Virus record (IMG/VR): IMGVR_UViG_3300045240_000043
Coordinates: 1-54,354 of that record
Source of the DNA: a virus
Length of the DNA stretch: 54,354 bases
Strand: one strand, 5' to 3'
The notes under the pieces were generated by a model. The model was not told the DNA's origin. It saw only the letters and a list, made by a program, of their open reading frames with translations, and ran no database searches. Every line of letters starts with the position of its first letter. Position 1 is the first letter of the stretch. A program made the translations under genes and the position numbers. Positions 21,266 to 30,360 of the stretch are shown one piece after another.

Positions 21266-21436
21266 ATGGTCCTGTGGTCGCTGGTAGCAGCCGGGAACGC
21301 TGACGGCGACGCGGCTGACGATCTCCGCGATAACGTCACCACCATGCTCGCGGACCCGCGTTACGGCACCGGCATGAACATGCTTCAGGTCGGCTGCCAG
21401 GTATCCCGCATGCCGGAAGGCAAACTGAGCCCATGA
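21266..21436 (+). CDS. 56-residue protein of unknown function
   Basis: ATG at 21266, stop overlapping the next start (ATGA). Contains WSLVAAGNADGDAADDLRDNVTTMLADP, a mixed helical unit. Function unknown. Confidence 0.45.
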   Translation: MVLWSLVAAGNADGDAADDLRDNVTTMLADPRYGTGMNMLQVGCQVSRMPEGKLSP

Positions 21437-21951
21437 CAGACCTCAGCCGCATCGACACCTTCCGCATCGAAGCCCTCCGCGCCGCATCCAGGCGCGGCGA
21501 CATCTACGGAAACAAAGCCGTCGAAGCGGCAGCCAACGCGTTCCTCGCATGGCTCGCCACACCAGCGGCGAAGATCGTCATCGGCGGCGCAGTCGTCGCC
21601 GATCAGTCAAACCCGGCACGTAAGACCCCGATCACCAGGAGCGGACCTTCCATGGTAGCAGTGATGAACGACGGCCAGATCGCCACCTACCCGGCAGCCA
21701 CCGCCGCCGACGCCAAGGGATTCCCCGTATCCGACCCGGTCGTCCTCACCACCGACGACGACGCGAACGCCGCGTTCGTGTCCCGCGTCGACAACCCGGA
21801 CGGTTCCAGCGCGTTCACCGCGAAGGCACCCGGCGTCGTGACGCTCACGTGGACGTCCGGCACCGACACGCTGGTCGACACCCTCAACGTGGTCGCTGGC
21901 GCGGCCGTGCAGATCGAGGTCGGCGCCCCCGTCATCACCGACCAGCCCTGA
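21433..21951 (+). CDS. Ig-like (Big-type) domain protein
   Basis: 172 residues. N-terminal third helical; C-terminal half beta-rich with VLTTDDDANAAFVSRVDNPDGSSAFTAKAPGVVTLTWTSG, typical of bacterial Ig-like folds in phage structural proteins. May be a minor virion protein or an early surface protein. Position upstream of terminase is unusual for a structural gene. Confidence 0.5.
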   Translation: MTDLSRIDTFRIEALRAASRRGDIYGNKAVEAAANAFLAWLATPAAKIVIGGAVVADQSNPARKTPITRSGPSMVAVMNDGQIATYPAATAADAKGFPVSDPVVLTTDDDANAAFVSRVDNPDGSSAFTAKAPGVVTLTWTSGTDTLVDTLNVVAGAAVQIEVGAPVITDQP

Positions 21952-21958
21952 CCCGGCC

Positions 21959-22084
21959 ATGGCACGCTGGCAGGCGTCATACGACGCCCTCAGCCAGCCA
22001 TGCGGATGCGCGTCATGGTGGCAGTGGGCCAGCGGCGAGCGCATCTGGGTGCGCAAGCACTGGACCTGCACACGGCACGCCTGA
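21959..22084 (+). CDS. 41-residue Trp/Cys-rich peptide
   Basis: ATG at 21959, seven bases after the preceding stop. Sequence has PCGCASWWQWASGERIWVRKHW and ends TCTRHA: Cys/His/Trp-rich, similar in style to the 41-residue protein at 5849 but not clearly homologous. Possibly zinc binding. Confidence 0.45.
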   Translation: MARWQASYDALSQPCGCASWWQWASGERIWVRKHWTCTRHA

Positions 22085-22101
22085 CCTGGCATACTGGCAG
22101 C

Positions 22102-22908
22102 ATGGCCAGGACGCGCGGCACGACCAAGCAGCGCGGACTCAGCGGCCCGCATCAGTCCGACAAGAAGCGGCTAAAAGCCGCGCTCCGTCCAGGCGACACC
22201 TGCTGGCGCTGCGGCAAGCCCATGACGCCGGACCAGGAACTCGACCGCGACCACATCGTTGACCGCGCACTCGGCGGCACCAACGGCCCCGCAGTCCTGG
22301 CACACGCACATTGCAACCGCTCGGCAGGCGCAACGCTCGGCAACCAGATGCGCGGTCAGCGGCGGCGCATCGTCAAGGCAGCCACCTCATCACAGCAGCC
22401 GTTCCGTACGTCGCGGCAGTGGTTAGCGTCGACCTGCCGGACCTGTGGCAAGCCAGCCGACGGCCGCGCTGCACGTAACTGCGAGATATGCGGCGCGCAC
22501 TACCATCCCAACAGCGCTGAGCAGCGCACCTGCGGACGTGCATGCGGCGTGACTCTCAGACGCACGGTCACCCTGACGCTGGTGAAGTGCGAGCGCTGGC
22601 CATCCAGCAAGATCTACATCCGGCCATGCGAACACTGCGGAACGCTGTTCACTGGCCGCACGAATGCCCGTCGCTATTGCTCGCTGCGATGCGGGCAGAC
22701 TGCGTATAACCGCAGCCGCGGCAAGCACGAGGAACGTCATTGCGCATGCGGCACGCCGTTGCAGGCAGCACGCAGGAAGTGCGACGCATGCGTGCGCGAG
22801 ACTAAGCGCGAGCACAAGCGCAGGCAAAGACGACAGCCAGCAGCACGGGCAAGCGAGGCAAGACGCAGACGCGCGCAACTAGATGCAAGACGTGCCAGCA
22901 TCGCCTGA
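22102..22908 (+). CDS. HNH endonuclease with zinc fingers, next to terminase
   Basis: 268 residues; ATG at 22102 with a CATACT -10-like box six bases before, suggesting a leaderless mRNA. The HNH core CWRCGKPMTPDQELDRDHIVDRALGGTNGPAVLAHAHCNRSAG lies at about 32-75. Four further Cys-pair modules follow (CRTCGKPA, CEICGAHYHP, CEHCGTLFTG, CACGTPLQAARRKCDAC) and an Arg-rich end. HNH proteins beside terminase genes often help packaging, but the multi-finger layout resembles the free-standing nuclease at 29210. Confidence 0.82.
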   Translation: MARTRGTTKQRGLSGPHQSDKKRLKAALRPGDTCWRCGKPMTPDQELDRDHIVDRALGGTNGPAVLAHAHCNRSAGATLGNQMRGQRRRIVKAATSSQQPFRTSRQWLASTCRTCGKPADGRAARNCEICGAHYHPNSAEQRTCGRACGVTLRRTVTLTLVKCERWPSSKIYIRPCEHCGTLFTGRTNARRYCSLRCGQTAYNRSRGKHEERHCACGTPLQAARRKCDACVRETKREHKRRQRRQPAARASEARRRRAQLDARRASIA

Positions 22909-23060
22909 TCGTCTCTTTTGCGGCCTGCTGAAATACAGGAAAAAGGCCGGGGGCGGGGGCTGTCACGTTCAGTTACCATCCTACGACTCCGCAGTCATCT
23001 GGTTTGTGTGTCCGAATCACATCTAGGCCCTGACCTGCGCAAACACGCGAGGTGTTGATC
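22909..23060. promoter_or_regulatory. Intergenic region ahead of terminase genes
   Basis: 152 bases with no gene. A G-rich tract (GGCCGGGGGCGGGGGC) lies at about 22946-22961, and GAGGTGTTGATC precedes the small terminase start. This is the likely location of a late promoter and possibly the packaging (cos/pac) site; neither is identifiable from sequence alone. Confidence 0.35.
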
Positions 23061-23324
23061 ATGCCGAGTCAGGGCACCGTGGAGCGCGCGGTCAGGTCCG
23101 AGTTCCGGTCACTGGGCGTGAGCGTGCAGGCCGACGGCTGCGCTGCGCTGGCCTTGTCGCTGGCGCGTCATATCGACACGGCGCGCGGCGCGGTGGCCGC
23201 TGCCGCAGCGGCGGCCCAGTTGCGGGGCCTGCTCGCTGACCTGCGGCGCGCTGCGCAGGACCAGCCGGAACGGGACGTGATCGATGACCTCAACGCTCGC
23301 CGCGCCCAGCGTGCTGCTGGGTGA
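23061..23324 (+). CDS. terS: Small terminase subunit-like protein
   Basis: 87 residues, ATG at 23061 behind GAGGTG. Helical throughout (VERAVRSEFRSLG, AALALSLARHIDTARGAVAAAAAAAQLRGLLADLRR), matching short actinophage TerS proteins. It overlaps the large subunit by 41 bases. It would recognise the packaging site and feed DNA to TerL. Assignment rests on position and helical content. Confidence 0.6.
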   Translation: MPSQGTVERAVRSEFRSLGVSVQADGCAALALSLARHIDTARGAVAAAAAAAQLRGLLADLRRAAQDQPERDVIDDLNARRAQRAAG

Positions 23325-24717
23325 TCAGCGCCCGCGGCTGTGGTCGGCTCCCGCGTCTGAGTCGTCGGAGGGGGACCGGGTCGCTGACCTGGCTAAGGCC
23401 GTCGGGCTCGACCTGGACGACTGGGAGCGGTGGGTCCTGGCGGAGGGCCTGGGCCGCGCCCGGGACGGGAAGTGGTCGGCGTTCGAGAAGGCGCTGATCG
23501 TGTCGCGGCAGAACGGGAAGGGCGCGATCCTGGAGGCGCTGGAGCTGGCGGCGCTGTTCCTCGACGATTTCGATGTTGAGCTGATCCTGCACAGCGCGCA
23601 TGAGTTCAAGACGGCGTCGGAGGCGTTCCGGCGGGTTCAGGGGCGGATCGACAGGCATCCGTCGTTCCGGCGGCGGGTGCGGCAGGTGTACCTGCAGCGG
23701 GGCGCGGAGTCGATTGAGCTGCGGAACGGGAAGCGGCTGCGGTTCATCGCGCGGACGTCCGGGTCCGGTAAGGGCTTCTCGGCGGATCTGGTGATCCTGG
23801 ACGAGGCGTTCGACCTGGGCGATCAGGAGATGGCGGCGCTGCTGCCGACGTTGTCGGCGCGGCCGAACCCGCAGGTCTGGTACACGTCGACGGCGGGGCT
23901 GCCGACGTCGGCTCAGCTGGGCCGGGTGCGTGAGCGGGGCCTGCGGTGTGACCCGTCACTGGCGTTTTTCGAGTGGTCGGTTGACCCGGATGCTTATGAT
24001 CCGGCGGATCTGGCGGACTGGGCTCGGGCGAACCCGGGGATGGGGATCCGGATCACGCCGGAGTACATCGCGAAGGAACGCGCGGCGCTGGCACCTGATG
24101 AGTTTGCGCGTGAGCGGCTGGGCGTGGGGTCGTACCCGGTGACGGGCGGCGGCTGGGCGGTGGTCCCGGAGGCGGCGTGGCTGCTGCTGGCGGACGCGGA
24201 GAGCCAGTTGCCGGAGGCCGCCCCGGTGGCATTCGCTGCGGATGCGACGGCGGGCCAGTCGCATGGCGCGATCGCGGCCGCGGGCATCCGGCCTGACGGG
24301 CGGCTGCACGCCGAGGTGATCGAGCACGACAAGGGCACGGCGTGGATCCCTGGGCGGCTGGCTGAGCTGAACGCCGCGTGGGGGCCGTCGGCGGTGGTGA
24401 TCGACCCGAAGCGCGGCGCGTCGTCGCGTATCGCGGCAGCGGAGAGCCTGGGCGTCGAGGTGACGCAGCCGACGGCGCGGGAGATGGCGCAGGCGTGCGG
24501 CGGTTTCTACGTGGCGGCGTGCGACTCGAAGCTGCTGGTGCACCTGGGCCAGGCGCCGCTTGATTTCGCGCTGGCGCGGGCGGTGAAGCGGGAGCTGGCG
24601 GATTCGTGGGCGTGGGACGCGCCGCGCGGGGTGGACATTTCCCCGCTGGTGGCCGTGACCCTGGCCGCGCGGGCTGCCGCCGCGGGCACGGCTCAATTCT
24701 TCGGATCCTGGCGTTAG
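23284..24717 (+). CDS. terL: Terminase large subunit
   Basis: 477 residues. ATPase: Walker A-like SRQNGKG (74-80) and Walker B LVILDEAF (169-176). Nuclease: D320 (AADATAGQSHG), D374 (VVIDPKRG) and a final acidic residue in GVDISPLVAV. The family is the HK97-type Terminase_1 group. It powers packaging and cuts concatemers. Confidence 0.93.
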   Translation: MTSTLAAPSVLLGDQRPRLWSAPASESSEGDRVADLAKAVGLDLDDWERWVLAEGLGRARDGKWSAFEKALIVSRQNGKGAILEALELAALFLDDFDVELILHSAHEFKTASEAFRRVQGRIDRHPSFRRRVRQVYLQRGAESIELRNGKRLRFIARTSGSGKGFSADLVILDEAFDLGDQEMAALLPTLSARPNPQVWYTSTAGLPTSAQLGRVRERGLRCDPSLAFFEWSVDPDAYDPADLADWARANPGMGIRITPEYIAKERAALAPDEFARERLGVGSYPVTGGGWAVVPEAAWLLLADAESQLPEAAPVAFAADATAGQSHGAIAAAGIRPDGRLHAEVIEHDKGTAWIPGRLAELNAAWGPSAVVIDPKRGASSRIAAAESLGVEVTQPTAREMAQACGGFYVAACDSKLLVHLGQAPLDFALARAVKRELADSWAWDAPRGVDISPLVAVTLAARAAAAGTAQFFGSWR

Positions 24718-24726
24718 GAGCACGCG

Positions 24727-24972
24727 ATGGCGGTGACCCTCCCGGGCCGGGTCCCGGTTGACGAGATCACGGCCCGCGCCCGCCAGGCACGCCCCGGCCG
24801 CGCCATCCTGACCGCCATCGCCGCGATCCTGTTCGCGCTCGGCTGGCTGGCCGCGAGGACGCTGACGGGCCTGTGGCTGGCGCTGGCGTGGTCCGGTACC
24901 GCGGTGAAGGTCGGATGGCAGGCCGGGCGCCCTCCCCGCGGAGGGGGCGCGGTGAGCCGTGGGGCTGCTTGA
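24727..24972 (+). CDS. Small membrane protein between terminase and portal
   Basis: 81 residues behind GGAGC. Two hydrophobic helices (about 27-46 and 49-63) within a basic protein. Small membrane proteins at this position occur in several actinophages; role unknown. Overlaps the portal gene by 14 bases. Confidence 0.6.
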   Translation: MAVTLPGRVPVDEITARARQARPGRAILTAIAAILFALGWLAARTLTGLWLALAWSGTAVKVGWQAGRPPRGGGAVSRGAA

Positions 24973-26677
24973 GCGGATCTCCGCGGCCCGCGGCGGCGGC
25001 GAGGAGCGGTCCTCGATAGACCAGTGGATCACCGAGTACCTGCTGCCCGCCGGGTCGGTGAACCAGTTCACGTTCGGCGGCCACGTGTACGGCATGGGCA
25101 ACCCGAACCTGACGTACGGGCAGTCGAAGGCGCGGGAGTTCACCAGCGACCTGCCGGGGCACACGGCGGCGGTGAAGGCGTGCCCGCCGGCGTTCGCCGC
25201 GGAGATGGTGCGGGCACTGGTCCTGAGCCAGGCGCGGTTCACGTTCCGGAACCGGGCATGGTCGAAGACGCCGCGGCGGACGTTCGGCACCCGTGACCTG
25301 GGCGTGCTGGAGCAGCCGTGGCCGAATGGCACCACCGGGGACCTGATCCGCAAGATGGAATGGCACGCGGGCCTCGCGGGGAACGCGTTCGTCACGAACT
25401 GGCAGCAGGCTAACCGGCTGCGGGTGCTGCGCCCCGACTGGACCGCGATCGTGTACGGGTCGCAGGCCGAGCCGGACGACCCGACCGGGGCACTCGACGG
25501 GGTAATCCTCGGCTACGTGTACCAGAACGGCGGGATGGCGCCCGGGAACCAGAACAAGATCGTGACGCTGCCGTTGTCGTCGGTGGCGCACTGGTCGCCG
25601 CTGCCGGATCCGCTGAACGCGGGGCTGGGGATGTCGTGGATCACCCCGGCTATCCGTGACATCCAGGGCGACATGCTCACCAGCCAGCACAAGGTGACGT
25701 ACTTCAGTAACGGGGCGACGCCGAACCTGGTTGTCAAGGGCATCCCGGCCGTCACCAAGGAGCAGTTCGACGGCATCGTCGACATGATCGACGACCGGCA
25801 CACCGGGATCGCGAACGCGTACAAGACCCTGTACCTGACTGCGGGCGCCGACGCGACCGTCGTGGGCTCGAACATGCAGGAACTTGACTTCCGCGGCGTC
25901 CAGGCGGGCGGCGAGACCCGGATCAGCTTCCTGTCGCGGGTCCCGGCGCCGCTGCTGGGCATCGGCGAGGGCCTGGCCGGGTCGTCGCTGAACGCGGGGA
26001 ACTTCGCGGCGTCGCGGCGCATGTTCGGCGACTCGTGGATCTTCCCGACGCTGCAGGATCTGGCGTCGACCCTGGCGCCGCTGGTGAACGTCCCCGTCGA
26101 TGCGGAGCTGTGGTTCGACACCGCGGACATGCCGATCCTGCGGGAGGACGCCCGGGACGCGGCGGACATCCAGCAGGTGAACGCGAACACGATCACGGCA
26201 CTGGTGAAGGACGGGTTCAGCCCGGAGTCGGCGATCGCGGCGGTGACGGCGCAGGACATGACGCAGCTGGTCCACACCGGGCTCGTGTCGGTGCAGCTGC
26301 AGCCGCCGCGGACGGAGTTGCAGAAGGCGCAGACGATCCAGCTGGAGGCCCTCGCGGCGGAGCTGCTGATCCGCGGCGGGTACACGACGGACTCGGCGCG
26401 GGACGCGGTGACGAGCCAGGACCTGACGAAACTTGAGCCGGGTCCGCTCACGTCCCGGTACCTGATCGTGAACCCGCTGGAGGCGGGCGCGGAGCCCGGG
26501 GTGCCGCTGGGGTTCCCGAACGCTGAGGCGCTCGGGCTGCCGGCGCCCGCCGGCTACCCGGGTGGCGAGCCGGCCGCCGTGCCGCCGGGCCAGGAGGCCG
26601 AGCCGCCCGACCCGGGCACTATCGCGGGGTTCTCCGCGGACGCGCAGGCGCAGGACGAACCGGCCGGAGGCATGTGA
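24959..26677 (+). CDS. Portal protein (HK97 type)
   Basis: 572 residues, GTG start. Recognisable portal segments: GTTGDLIRKMEWHAGLAGNAFVT, IVTLPLSSVAHWSPLPDP, GLGMSWITPAIRDIQGDML, YFSNGATPNLV and VPAPLLGIGEGLAGSSLNAGNFAASRRMFGDSWIFP. The last 80 residues are Pro/Gly/Glu-rich. Forms the dodecameric DNA gate. Next to protease and capsid genes as usual. Confidence 0.9.
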   Translation: MGLLERISAARGGGEERSSIDQWITEYLLPAGSVNQFTFGGHVYGMGNPNLTYGQSKAREFTSDLPGHTAAVKACPPAFAAEMVRALVLSQARFTFRNRAWSKTPRRTFGTRDLGVLEQPWPNGTTGDLIRKMEWHAGLAGNAFVTNWQQANRLRVLRPDWTAIVYGSQAEPDDPTGALDGVILGYVYQNGGMAPGNQNKIVTLPLSSVAHWSPLPDPLNAGLGMSWITPAIRDIQGDMLTSQHKVTYFSNGATPNLVVKGIPAVTKEQFDGIVDMIDDRHTGIANAYKTLYLTAGADATVVGSNMQELDFRGVQAGGETRISFLSRVPAPLLGIGEGLAGSSLNAGNFAASRRMFGDSWIFPTLQDLASTLAPLVNVPVDAELWFDTADMPILREDARDAADIQQVNANTITALVKDGFSPESAIAAVTAQDMTQLVHTGLVSVQLQPPRTELQKAQTIQLEALAAELLIRGGYTTDSARDAVTSQDLTKLEPGPLTSRYLIVNPLEAGAEPGVPLGFPNAEALGLPAPAGYPGGEPAAVPPGQEAEPPDPGTIAGFSADAQAQDEPAGGM

Positions 26678-27648
26678 TGGCTGAACCTGAGGGGGTCACC
26701 TGGATGGACGGGTACCTGGCGGGCAGGTACGGCGACTCGCGGGCCGCTAACAAACCCTATGGTTCGGTTGAGTACGCCGATCCCAAGAACGGCAAGTACC
26801 CCATCGACACGAAGGCTCACGCCAAGGCCGCGCTCGCATATATCTCGATGCCGAAAAACGCGGCGAAGTATCCGCTGAACGGCGTCACGCTCTCCTCGGT
26901 GAAAGCCCGGATCAAGGCCGCGTGCAAGAAGTTCGGAGTCGATGTGAGCGAAGGTAACAGCGCCCCGGCCGGCGGCGAGTACCGCACCGTCCCGTTCAGC
27001 GTGGCAAACGTCGAGGCCAACGGCGACGGGCTCACGTTCGAGGGCTACGCCGCGGTGTACGACACCCCCACCCGGATCGCCGGGTGGGACGAGGACTTCG
27101 ACGAGCAGATCGCGATGGGCGCATTCCGTGCCGTCGCAGGCGGTGCCTATCCGGTGCTGATGTTCGAGCACGGCCGGCACCCGCTGATCGGCACGATGCC
27201 GCTGGGGAAGATCACCGATGCCCGCGAGGACGCGACCGGGCTGTGGATCGAGGCCAGGCTGACCGACAACTGGCTGATTCAGCCGGTGCGGGACGCGGTC
27301 GCCGCGCAGGCCCTCGACGGCATGTCGTTCCGGTTCACCGTCGACGGCGACGACGGCGAGGTCTGGATGGACCGCGCCGGTGACGTGCCCCTGCGGACCC
27401 TCACGTCGGTGAGCGTCCCCGAGCTCGGCCCGGTGGTTTTCCCGGCGTACGAGCCGACGACCGCCAGCGTGCGGTCGGTACTAGACAAGCTTCCGGTCAT
27501 CGGGCGGCCCCCGGCAGGTGCCAGGGCGGCGAGCGGCCGGGGAGACGTGACGCCGGGAGACGGCGCCATGTCGCGACCCCTATCCGAGCGGTTCCGCCGC
27601 GACGGCGAGGCCCTGGCCTTGCGCGGCATCGAGAAAGTGAAGATCTGA
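26677..27648 (+). CDS. Prohead protease (S78-like) with N-terminal extension
   Basis: 323 residues, ATG in a TGATG overlap; a GTG at 26674 is possible. Residues 1-90 form a module (YGSVEYADPKNGKYPIDTKAHAKAALAYI) known from cyanophage- and actinophage-type proteins of the DUF6582 kind. The S78-like protease follows: YAAVYDTPTRIAGWDEDFDEQI, MFEHGRHPLIG (catalytic His) and ALDGMSFRFTV (catalytic Ser). It matures the prohead by cutting the capsid N-terminal domain. Confidence 0.85.
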   Translation: MAEPEGVTWMDGYLAGRYGDSRAANKPYGSVEYADPKNGKYPIDTKAHAKAALAYISMPKNAAKYPLNGVTLSSVKARIKAACKKFGVDVSEGNSAPAGGEYRTVPFSVANVEANGDGLTFEGYAAVYDTPTRIAGWDEDFDEQIAMGAFRAVAGGAYPVLMFEHGRHPLIGTMPLGKITDAREDATGLWIEARLTDNWLIQPVRDAVAAQALDGMSFRFTVDGDDGEVWMDRAGDVPLRTLTSVSVPELGPVVFPAYEPTTASVRSVLDKLPVIGRPPAGARAASGRGDVTPGDGAMSRPLSERFRRDGEALALRGIEKVKI

Positions 27649-27649
27649 C

Positions 27650-29173
27650 ATGCCCGATGACACTGGCACCACCGATACCCTGGAGATCCTGCCCGAGCTG
27701 CGCGGCAAGGACGCGGGCGACATCACCGCCGCGGGCGGCTACCCGGAGGAGCTCCGCGGCAAGACCCCCGCCGAGCTGGCCACGTTCGTCGACGTCCTCG
27801 ACGCGCACCTGCGGTCCATCCACCAGGACGACAGCGGCGAGCTCCGCGACAAGACCCCTGCCGAGCAGAAGGCGTTCGCGTACGGGCTGAAGCTCCGCGA
27901 CCTGGCGATCACCCGTATCGAGGAAGACCGCGCCATCAAGGACGTGTTCAAGCGCAGGCCGCAGGCCGTCCAGGTTGCGATCGCGTCGGCCGCGTTCGAC
28001 GCGTCCGATGACCCGTTCGGCGCCGTGCGGCGCATGTCGGTCCCGGAGGCCCGCGACCACGCGCTGCGGGTCCTGGATGACCGGAACACCTCGGCGCACC
28101 TGCGTTCCGACCAGAAGGACGAGATCGAGAAGCAGGTCCGCAAGAGCACTGACATAGCCCGCCGGGTCCTCGTCACTGAGAACGAGGATTACCGCACCGC
28201 GTGGATGAAGATGGTCACCCAGCCGCAGCCGGTCCTGACGGAGCGGGAGAACACCGCCATCCAGGCGTACATGGAATACCGGGCCATGTCGGAAGGCACC
28301 ACGACCGCCGGCGGGTTCGGCATCCCGGTGTTCATCGACCCGTCGATCATCCTCACCGCGCAGGGAACGGACAACCCGTTCCTCGACCTGGCCCGCCAGG
28401 TGGACGTGAACACGAACCAGTGGAAGGGCGTCTCCTCCGCCGGTGTCACGTGGCACTTCAACTACGCTGAAGGTTCCACGGTCAGCGACGACTCGCCGAC
28501 GCTGGCGCAGCCCACCGTGCCCATCAACATGGCCCGCGGTTTCCTGCCCTACAGCATTGAGCTGGGCCAGGACTACCCGGACTTCGCGAACGAGATGGCG
28601 ACCCTTCTGTCCGCCGGGTACGACGAGCTGCTGGTAGACAAGTTCACCCGCGGCGCCGGGCAGAGCAACCTGGAGCCCAACGGCATCCTGACGGCCCTGT
28701 CAGCCAACACGAACGTCCGCGTGGCGCTCACCACGGCCGGGACGGTCGGCGCACCGGACCCGTACAAGGTGTGGCAGGCGCTCCCGCAGCGGTTCCGCCG
28801 CAACGCCTCCTGGCTGATGTCGGTGGCGACCAACGACGCCGTCCGGCAGCTCGGCACCGCGAACGTGTACCACGCGTTCACCGTCAACCTGCCCGAGGCG
28901 TGGGCAGACACCCTGTTCCGGCGCCCGGTGCGCGAGTCGCCGTACATGCCGGACAACACCACGAACACCACGGCCACGATCGGCATCGCAGTCGTAGGCG
29001 ATTTCTCCAACTATCTCATCGCACGTAGAGGGGGTATGTCCGTAGAGCTCGTGCCCATGCTGTTCGACATCACGTCCAACAGGCCAACGGGGCAGCGCGG
29101 CTGGTTTGCGTATTCCCGTATTGGAGGTGGGAGTGTGAACGACCTGGGCTTCAGGCTTCTCACAAATTTGTGA
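27650..29173 (+). CDS. Major capsid protein (HK97 fold) with long delta domain
   Basis: 507 residues. Residues 1-200 are highly charged and helical (scaffold-like delta domain, expected to be removed by the protease). From about 210 on is an HK97 fold: GTTTAGGFGIPVFIDPSIIL, NPFLDLARQV, PINMARGFLPYSIELGQDYPDF, YDELLVDKFTRGAG, and a C-terminal RRPVRESPYMP, GDFSNYLIARRGGMSVELVP. Forms the icosahedral shell. Confidence 0.92.
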   Translation: MPDDTGTTDTLEILPELRGKDAGDITAAGGYPEELRGKTPAELATFVDVLDAHLRSIHQDDSGELRDKTPAEQKAFAYGLKLRDLAITRIEEDRAIKDVFKRRPQAVQVAIASAAFDASDDPFGAVRRMSVPEARDHALRVLDDRNTSAHLRSDQKDEIEKQVRKSTDIARRVLVTENEDYRTAWMKMVTQPQPVLTERENTAIQAYMEYRAMSEGTTTAGGFGIPVFIDPSIILTAQGTDNPFLDLARQVDVNTNQWKGVSSAGVTWHFNYAEGSTVSDDSPTLAQPTVPINMARGFLPYSIELGQDYPDFANEMATLLSAGYDELLVDKFTRGAGQSNLEPNGILTALSANTNVRVALTTAGTVGAPDPYKVWQALPQRFRRNASWLMSVATNDAVRQLGTANVYHAFTVNLPEAWADTLFRRPVRESPYMPDNTTNTTATIGIAVVGDFSNYLIARRGGMSVELVPMLFDITSNRPTGQRGWFAYSRIGGGSVNDLGFRLLTNL

Positions 29174-29209
29174 GACATTCGCTACAAGCTAATCTGCTAG
29201 ACTGTTCGT

Positions 29210-29995
29210 ATGGTCAAGCAGATCTGCCTGACGTGCGGGGTACTCTTCACGCCCCGCACGTCAGGCGGGAAACCCCAGGTCAGATGTTCGGAGAAGTGCC
29301 GCCGCAAGGTGGCCAACGCGAACTTCATCAAGAAGAACGCCCCGGCCAGGGTCACGGAATGCGCGGAATGCGGCGGCCCGGTCGTCCAGGCTGAGCTGGG
29401 GCGCCCGCGCCGGTTCTGCTCGGATAAGTGCAAGGCAAGGACTACGAACCGGGCACAGAACCGCACCACTCTGCCCGCGCCGAAAGCGGCAGCCCGCGCC
29501 TGTGAATATTGCGGGCAGATGTTCCTGCCCAGTCGCCGGGACGTCCGTTATTGCCCTGGTTCCTGGTGTGGCCAGAAGGCGTATAAGGAACGTAAGCGCG
29601 CGGGTGCCCCGGTGCTCATAGGGGAACGCGCCGTCCGCTGCGATGAGTGCGGCAGCGAGTTCACGGCTAAGCACCCAAACGCTCGCTGGTGCTCTCCCCG
29701 GTGCCAGGTGCGGCACAGGAGCCGGGAGTCAAGCAGGCGCCGTGGCAGCGCGGACGGCGCGGTGGCGTATACCGACCGGGAGATTTTCGAGCGCGACGGC
29801 TGGCGCTGCTACCTGTGCGGAAAGCCAGTGGACCGCACGGTTCCCCGCACCGACCCGCTCGGCGCGACCATCGATCACATCGTGCCGCGTTCGCGTGGTG
29901 GCCCCGATGCGCCTGACAACGTGGCGACGGCGCACTGGCGGTGCAACCGCCAGAAACGGGATCGGCCCGCCGATTACCAGCTACGGCTAGGCTAG
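29210..29995 (+). CDS. HNH endonuclease with tandem zinc fingers
   Basis: 261 residues. A TAGACT box lies seven bases before the ATG, implying its own leaderless transcript. Four or five Cys-pair fingers (CLTCGVLFTPR, CAECGGPVV, CEYCGQMFLPSRRDVRYC, CDECGSEFTA) precede the HNH core RCYLCGKPVDRTVPRTDPLGATIDHIVPRSRGG...NVATAHWRCNRQK. Inserted after the capsid gene. Architecture resembles the 22102 nuclease with finger and HNH order reversed. Confidence 0.88.
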   Translation: MVKQICLTCGVLFTPRTSGGKPQVRCSEKCRRKVANANFIKKNAPARVTECAECGGPVVQAELGRPRRFCSDKCKARTTNRAQNRTTLPAPKAAARACEYCGQMFLPSRRDVRYCPGSWCGQKAYKERKRAGAPVLIGERAVRCDECGSEFTAKHPNARWCSPRCQVRHRSRESSRRRGSADGAVAYTDREIFERDGWRCYLCGKPVDRTVPRTDPLGATIDHIVPRSRGGPDAPDNVATAHWRCNRQKRDRPADYQLRLG

Positions 29996-30166
29996 ATCGG
30001 GCTCCTGGCTGTCGTCCCAGCGGCCGAACCGCTCGGCTGGGTAGACGATGAACGCAACGTCGGCAGGTGTCATACCGAGCGTGCGGGCGATGTGCTTGAC
30101 GGGTGACGGGTCGCCGTCTGATAGCAGGCCCCAGACGCGCCAGACGTTGCGCTCGATGCTGGTCAT
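29987..30166 (-). CDS. 59-residue HTH-like protein paired with RHH gene
   Basis: ATG at 30166 overlaps the stop of the upstream RHH gene (ATGA). VWRVWGLLSDGDPSPVKHIARTLGMTPADVAFIVYPAERFGRW is consistent with a helix-turn-helix. It ends in a 9-base tail-to-tail overlap with the HNH gene. May form a regulator pair or toxin-antitoxin-like unit; not established. Confidence 0.55.
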   Translation of the reverse strand: MTSIERNVWRVWGLLSDGDPSPVKHIARTLGMTPADVAFIVYPAERFGRWDDSQEPDLA

Positions 30167-30309
30167 GAGGCGTACCGCCTCAGCCACTCGGTGACTGCAT
30201 CTACGACGATCGAGTTCATGGATGCCCCGCGCTCGCGCTCGAAGGCGGTCTGGCGCAGTTTCTCGTAGATGTCGCGCGGGAGCCGGAAGGTAACTGCCTG
30301 AGTTTCCAT
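30163..30309 (-). CDS. Ribbon-helix-helix (CopG/Arc-type) protein
   Basis: 48 residues, ATG at 30309. METQAVTFRLPRDIYEKLRQTAFERERGASMNSIVVDAVTEWLRRYAS in pieces: the beta strand QAVTFRLP, helix A and helix B of the RHH fold are all visible. It probably binds the inverted repeat at 30312-30329 and represses its own operon. This small leftward operon is a moron-like insertion in the head genes. Confidence 0.8.
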   Translation of the reverse strand: METQAVTFRLPRDIYEKLRQTAFERERGASMNSIVVDAVTEWLRRYAS

Positions 30310-30311
30310 GT

Positions 30312-30329
30312 AACCATGATACCACGGTT
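30312..30329. promoter_or_regulatory. Candidate operator of the RHH gene
   Basis: AACCATG-ATAC-CACGGTT is a 7-bp inverted repeat with one mismatch, lying immediately upstream of the RHH start codon and overlapping a leftward -10-like TATCAT. Confidence 0.5.
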
Positions 30330-30360
30330 GCACTCCCGCACCGCATGAGAGGGATACCTG

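Noticed and set aside
23956-25395. Leftward 479-codon ORF
   Set aside because: Antisense to terminase and portal; sequence is Arg/Pro-rich without motifs.
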